Position numbers and translations under genes: made by a program
Shown here: one piece after another, positions 25,009 to 27,038 of the stretch
Numbering within the stretch: the stretch's first letter is position 1
Layout: the number at the start of each line of letters is the position of its first letter
Notes under the pieces: model-generated
The model's input: the letters and a program-made list of their open reading frames with translations, nothing else
Told to the model about the DNA's origin: nothing
Databases searched by the model: none
NCBI GenBank assembly: GCA_005879255.1
Contig: VBKY01000144.1
Coordinates: 1-27,038, forward strand
Reading direction: 5' to 3'
Source: Deltaproteobacteria bacterium
GTDB lineage: Bacteria; Desulfobacterota_B; Binatia; UBA9968
Length of the DNA: 27,038 nucleotides

Positions 25009-26301
25009 ATGCCCGTGAAACGATCGAGGCGGATTTTTCGTCGAGCGCTGAAGAGAATTCCAGGCGGTGTGAATAGCCCGGTGCGCGCATGGAAAGCTGT
25101 CGGTGGCGATCCTCTGTTTATTGTTCGTGGCAAAGGGAGTCACATCTTTGACGCGGATGGCAAGAGTTACATCGATTTTGTCGAGTCGTGGGGACCGCTG
25201 ATTTTAGGGCATGCCCACGCCAAAATTATTTCCGTCGTGAAACGTTGCGTCGCCAAGGGGACCTCGTTCGGGGCGCCGACCGAGGCTGAGGTCGAGCTAA
25301 GCGAATTCGTGTGTCAACGAATGCCGTCGATTCAGAAGCTGCGACTGGTCAGTTCGGGCACCGAAGCAACGATGAGTGCGCTCAGGCTCGCTCGGGCATT
25401 TACCCGGCGCATGAAAATAATTAAATTCGACGGCTGTTATCATGGCCACTCAGACGGTCTCCTAGTCAAAGCAGGTTCCGGTGTGGCGACCTTGGGGCTC
25501 CCTGACAGCCCCGGCGTTCCAGCCGGATTCGCGCGCGAAACCTTATCAGCCAAATACAACGATATTATGTCAGTGCAAAGATTATTCGCGCGTCATCCGA
25601 AAGATGTAGCCGCCGTGATTGTCGAACCGATATGCGGCAACATGGGTGTCATTCCTCCGCACGCCGACTTTCTCTTACAATTGCGCGACATGACAAAGCG
25701 ACGCGGGTCCCTTCTCATCTTCGATGAAGTCATCACCGGTTTCCGAGTTGCGCTCGGCGGCGCCCAACAAGTGTTTCATATTAAACCCGACCTCACCTGT
25801 TTGGGCAAAATACTGGGCGGCGGCTTCCCATTAGCAGCTTTTGGCGGGCGTCGTGAAATAATGGATCTGCTCGCGCCGATCGGGCCGGTTTATCAAGCGG
25901 GGACGCTTTCCGGAAATCCCGTCGCTGTCACGGCCGGGATGACAACTTTGAGCCTGTTAGCCCGCCCCGGCACTTACGAAGTCTTAGAGAATAAGGCACA
26001 AAAACTCGAAGAAGGGTTCAGATCGATTATCAATAATTACGGTATTCGAGCTGCGATAAACCGGTTTGGCTCTATGATGACGTTATTCTTCGGCGTCGAT
26101 CAAGTCATCAATGCGGATGAAGCGCGAAAATGCAATCGCCGGCAATTTTCCAGATTTTTTCATGGTATGCTCAAGCGGGGAATTTATTTGCCGCCGGCGC
26201 CGTTTGAAGCGATGTTTGTTTCGCTGGCCCATGCCAATTCCGACTTAAACGAAACAATCGCCGCGTTCGACGACTGGGCCAAAAGGGAAACAACAGGTTG
26301 A
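25009..26301 (+). CDS. hemL: glutamate-1-semialdehyde 2,1-aminomutase
   Basis: A 430-residue PLP enzyme of the C5 haem pathway, converting glutamate-1-semialdehyde to 5-aminolevulinate in the cytoplasm. Signature text: IPGGVNSPVRAWKAVGGDPLFI at the N-terminus, GPLILGHAHAKI, SSGTEATMSALRLAR, FDGCYHGHSDGLLVKAGSG, LLIFDEVITGFRVALGGAQ, and the PLP lysine in CLGKILGGGFPLAAFGG (Lys267). Length is normal. The ATG at 25009 has no ribosome site but follows a promoter by 9 bases, so the mRNA may lack a leader. It is followed by the ATP synthase accessory genes with a short gap. Confidence 0.97.
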   Translation: MPVKRSRRIFRRALKRIPGGVNSPVRAWKAVGGDPLFIVRGKGSHIFDADGKSYIDFVESWGPLILGHAHAKIISVVKRCVAKGTSFGAPTEAEVELSEFVCQRMPSIQKLRLVSSGTEATMSALRLARAFTRRMKIIKFDGCYHGHSDGLLVKAGSGVATLGLPDSPGVPAGFARETLSAKYNDIMSVQRLFARHPKDVAAVIVEPICGNMGVIPPHADFLLQLRDMTKRRGSLLIFDEVITGFRVALGGAQQVFHIKPDLTCLGKILGGGFPLAAFGGRREIMDLLAPIGPVYQAGTLSGNPVAVTAGMTTLSLLARPGTYEVLENKAQKLEEGFRSIINNYGIRAAINRFGSMMTLFFGVDQVINADEARKCNRRQFSRFFHGMLKRGIYLPPAPFEAMFVSLAHANSDLNETIAAFDDWAKRETTG

Positions 26302-26335
26302 CCCCCTCAGACCTTCATGTTAAAAAATCACCGCA

Positions 26336-26623
26336 GTGGGGAATGTCGGGGATCGCCCCAATAGCCGGCAAAACAATCAAACTCACTTCCTGCGCCGAGC
26401 AGGCCTGTACCTAGGAGTTGCTTTCGAGCTGCCAGGCACGATTTTGGGAGGCCTGATCGTAGGCTACTTCATGGATAATTATCTCGGCACCTCTCCTTGG
26501 TTCCTCATTGCGGTGACTGCGATCGCATTTGCCGGTGCCTTCGTGAGGTTGGTGAGGTGGGTTAAGTTTTTTGCACGCGAGCGAGATGGAAGCCGCAGCG
26601 AAAAAGACGATACTGCGAATTGA
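26336..26623 (+). CDS. atpZ: AtpZ/AtpI family F-type ATP synthase accessory protein
   Basis: A 95-residue protein with two hydrophobic helices: GLYLGVAFELPGTILGGLIVGYFMDNYLG and WFLIAVTAIAFAGAFVRLVRWVKFF. A short acidic loop (MDNYLGTSP) between them is typical of the AtpZ/AtpI group, which helps F1Fo assembly or carries Mg2+. The start is uncertain: GTG at 26336 has no ribosome site, and no ATG precedes the first helix in this frame. It overlaps the next gene by about 38 bases, as part of an operon leading into atpB. Confidence 0.8.
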   Translation: MGNVGDRPNSRQNNQTHFLRRAGLYLGVAFELPGTILGGLIVGYFMDNYLGTSPWFLIAVTAIAFAGAFVRLVRWVKFFARERDGSRSEKDDTAN

Positions 26624-26963
26624 GCTGTGGCAGGGGCTCATACTGTTCGCACTGCTCGTTACCCTAAGACAAACGGGGTGGGTTGATCCCAAAGCGCTCC
26701 TACTTGGCGGCGTTTTTATGGGGATCAATTTTTTTTTGCTGAGCTACGGCGTAGCTTTGGTGCTCACGCCACTGGCGGGCAAAGGTCGAATACGCGCTGG
26801 TGTGGGATTGTTGGTTCTAAAGATCATTCTTTTTCTGGGTCTTTTAACGACGCTTTTCTTCCGATTTGATTTAGATGCGATCTCGTTTGCCCTAGGTTTC
26901 TCGACGTTGATCATCGCAATTCTTGTGGAAGTTTTGCGAAAAACGACCGTAGTGGCGCGGTAG
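26586..26963 (+). CDS. atpI: ATP synthase subunit I (AtpI) family protein
   Basis: A 125-residue membrane protein with four hydrophobic segments: LWQGLILFALLVTLRQTG, ALLLGGVFMGINFFLLSYGVALVL, VGLLVLKIILFLGLLTTLFF, and FALGFSTLIIAILVEVL. This is the layout of the AtpI family encoded just ahead of atpB, which helps assemble the c-ring of ATP synthase. ATG 26586 is preferred; a TTG at 26571 in the same frame is possible. It overlaps the preceding gene and ends 5 bases before the next start. Confidence 0.8.
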   Translation: MEAAAKKTILRIELWQGLILFALLVTLRQTGWVDPKALLLGGVFMGINFFLLSYGVALVLTPLAGKGRIRAGVGLLVLKIILFLGLLTTLFFRFDLDAISFALGFSTLIIAILVEVLRKTTVVAR

Positions 26964-26968
26964 AATAA

Positions 26969-27038
26969 ATGGAACACCCATTTACATGGTATAATTTGCT
27001 TCCGGAAGGATTGCAGCATTCGTTCGGCGATCACACTT
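26969..27038 (+). CDS. atpB: F-type ATP synthase subunit a (start only; runs off the window)
   Basis: After the atpI stop (26961-26963), ATG at 26969 opens a frame to the window end encoding MEHPFTWYNLLPEGLQHSFG and three more residues. A short MEHPFTW... start ahead of the first helix is typical of deltaproteobacterial AtpB as I recall it. Position after atpZ-atpI supports subunit a, the membrane stator that forms the proton path against the c-ring. Only 23 residues are visible, so this rests mainly on context. Confidence 0.7.
   Translation, partial: MEHPFTWYNLLPEGLQHSFGDHT

Overview
The window looks like chromosome from an uncultured, soil or groundwater type bacterium. Gene style (many solute-binding proteins, hydantoinase/carboxylase genes, a DUF763 protein, an hemL-atpZ-atpI-atpB run beside dnaA) suggests a deltaproteobacteria-like lineage such as Desulfobacterota_B/Binatia or Tectomicrobia. 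That placement is inference from memory. No transposase, phage gene, CRISPR array, rRNA or tRNA was seen.

Left part (1-5400): the 3' end of a solute-binding protein, a GNAT acetyltransferase, a GC-rich HpaB-family flavin monooxygenase, a small unknown protein, and a two-gene ABC-2 exporter on the minus strand. Then a secreted PqaA-type protein (5720-7063) lies between two short degenerate repeats.

Middle (7197-16726): two tandem iron-type solute-binding proteins on the minus strand diverge from hyuA-hyuB. These are followed by an unusual fusion of an acetone-carboxylase-gamma-like zinc ribbon with an isochorismatase fold that lacks its catalytic Cys and Lys. A leaderless (no signal peptide) NMT1-type protein and a DUF763 protein follow. 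This looks like one catabolic or carboxylation locus.

A gene-poor kilobase (16727-17789) holds the most striking regulatory structure: two tandem TGTCA-N6-TGACA dyads, a textbook sigma-54 -24/-12 element, a strong ribosome binding site and a 42-residue single-helix membrane ORF.

17790-21922 carries a secreted NMT1-type binding protein, then a plus-strand run: a 4,5-dihydroxyphthalate-decarboxylase-like gene broken by one in-frame TAA, an SDR with a degenerate active site, an unknown 120-residue protein and an isocitrate-lyase/PEP-mutase superfamily lyase.

Right end (21968-27038): dnaN and dnaA on the minus strand, DnaA boxes on both sides of dnaA (including a perfect 32-bp palindrome made of two inverted boxes), and hemL, atpZ, atpI and the start of atpB on the plus strand. 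Genes diverge from about 24.64-25.0 kb, so this is the likely replication origin.
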